From Ohtaekwangia sp. (lineage in GTDB: Bacteria > Bacteroidota > Bacteroidia > Cytophagales > Cyclobacteriaceae), in contig JAJNPV010000049.1 in assembly GCA_021155195.1 (NCBI GenBank), positions 248,001 through 312,000 on the forward strand: DNA of 64,000 nucleotides, in the 5' to 3' direction. The translations under genes and the position numbers were made by a program. This document shows positions 63,452-64,000 of this stretch, one piece after another. Position 1 is the stretch's first letter, and every line of letters starts with the position of its first letter. The notes below the pieces were generated by a model. The model had not been told where the DNA came from. It made no database searches and worked only from the letters and a program-made list of their open reading frames with translations.

Positions 63452-64000
63452 CTACCAAAAATTTGGTCTAAGTTTAAACTTATTAAACAGCATCAGCCCC
63501 AAAACTATCTCATGCGTATTTACATTGAAATTATTCAATTCAGATGTGTACATATCATATGAATAATTAAATGTTAAACTATTTGTGGCTACTCCAAAGA
63601 GGATTGAGATTTTTGAATTGACCTCATACGCTGCACCTATATTGATTAACTCCTTAAACCGTATCCTTGTGTTTACTGCCCAGAGCAAATCGTATCCTTC
63701 CCGATAAGTTACGATAGCCCCCGGAGAAAGTTCTAACTCAGGACTAATAAAAAAAGCCCCCCCTGTTTGCAATCGATAGCGGGAGGCCTCACTCAAATTA
63801 AATAATTGATTCCCATTTAAATTTTTGGCGACCAACCCAGATGAGGATAACCCCAGAAAAAACCTTTTTGAATAGAGAACTGATCCGAAATCTGCCATGA
63901 GTGTATTTTGGGTACCCTGACCAGCAGATTTTAAAGAATTGTAGAACGAGTCATTAACATCATCACGTACAGTAAGACCCATAAAGTCTATGCGCTGATT
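63452..64000 (-). CDS. PorP/SprF-family protein, 5' end beyond the window
   Basis: The last ~180 residues of a PorP/SprF barrel are visible, ending NTHEIVLGLMLFNKFKLRPNFW. The frame continues to the window edge reading NQRIDFMGL, which is the NQW..F-type motif near the usual start of these barrels, so the ATG at 63982 is internal and the gene continues past 64000. Only 3 nt separate it from the PD40 gene, so both are co-transcribed. It may bind a T9SS adhesin. Confidence 0.8.
   Translation of the reverse strand, partial: NQRIDFMGLTVRDDVNDSFYNSLKSAGQGTQNTLMADFGSVLYSKRFFLGLSSSGLVAKNLNGNQLFNLSEASRYRLQTGGAFFISPELELSPGAIVTYREGYDLLWAVNTRIRFKELINIGAAYEVNSKISILFGVATNSLTFNYSYDMYTSELNNFNVNTHEIVLGLMLFNKFKLRPNFW

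Overview
The window looks like a chromosome segment of a free-living Bacteroidota, probably of the Cytophagales type. Supporting marks are type IX secretion C-terminal domains, PorP/SprF proteins, DUF4097/ECF sigma operons, a DUF3857 protein, TTG/GTG starts, few visible Shine-Dalgarno sites and AT-rich inter-operon repeats. No plasmid, phage or classical IS is visible. The genus cannot be named from sequence alone.

Region 1 (179-9689) is a nearly complete arginine operon, all on +: GNAT acyltransferase, argG, argC, a four-helix-bundle (S23/IVP-type) gene, argD, argF', argB, an ArgE-type M20 hydrolase, a Nudix hydrolase and argH. argD-argF' and argB-argE-Nudix are joined by ATGA overlaps. The transcarbamylase is the acylornithine type, and its specificity residue (Val90) predicts N-succinyl rather than N-acetyl intermediates. 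Small palindromic or AT-rich repeats have entered the operon: one encodes an N-terminal extension of ArgG, and a matching pair forms an apparent occupied/empty element pair around the four-helix-bundle gene.

Region 2 (9718-14493, +) holds membrane and housekeeping genes: M48 peptidase, DUF5009/DUF1624-like acyltransferase, membrane-anchored EEP phosphoesterase, DUF2214 and a BASS transporter. A tRNA-Gly(CCC) gene at 14550-14628 follows; a perfect 18-bp palindrome disrupts its D-arm and anticodon stem.

Region 3 (14693-21803) carries a minus-strand ECF sigma / HEAT-repeat anti-sigma / two DUF4097 operon, then a GH16 lipoprotein, an NTF2-like protein, a coiled-coil membrane protein and a DUF3857 protein lacking transglutaminase catalytic residues.

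Region 4 (22106-28227, +) is an exopolysaccharide cluster: response regulator, priming sugar transferase with a receiver-like N-terminus, two GT2 enzymes, a hexapeptide acyltransferase and an AsnB-type amidotransferase.

Region 5 (28414-43605) encodes very large secreted proteins: a 2044-residue beta-helix plus 16 REJ/PKD repeats with a T9SS CTD, a PorP/SprF-SPOR fusion, a Calx-beta lipoprotein, and an ~1850-residue esterase/FN3/PA14 protein with a T9SS CTD.

Region 6 (43805-53711) includes a GMC oxidoreductase with a Cys-rich Fe-S-type loop and a small partner. Facing it is a four-gene minus-strand operon (UbiA, DprE1-like, DprE2-like, HAD phosphatase) that together would make polyprenyl-phospho-D-arabinofuranose, next to GT-C-like membrane proteins and a methyltransferase.

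Region 7 (53713-64000, -) is a second polysaccharide locus: Wzc-type protein, Wzx flippase, GT4-like glycosyltransferase, an unlisted 41-residue membrane protein, an O-antigen ligase/Wzy-like protein, a half-length TolC-like protein and an acyltransferase. Upstream are a PD40/OmpA-like protein and a truncated PorP/SprF gene that runs off the window.
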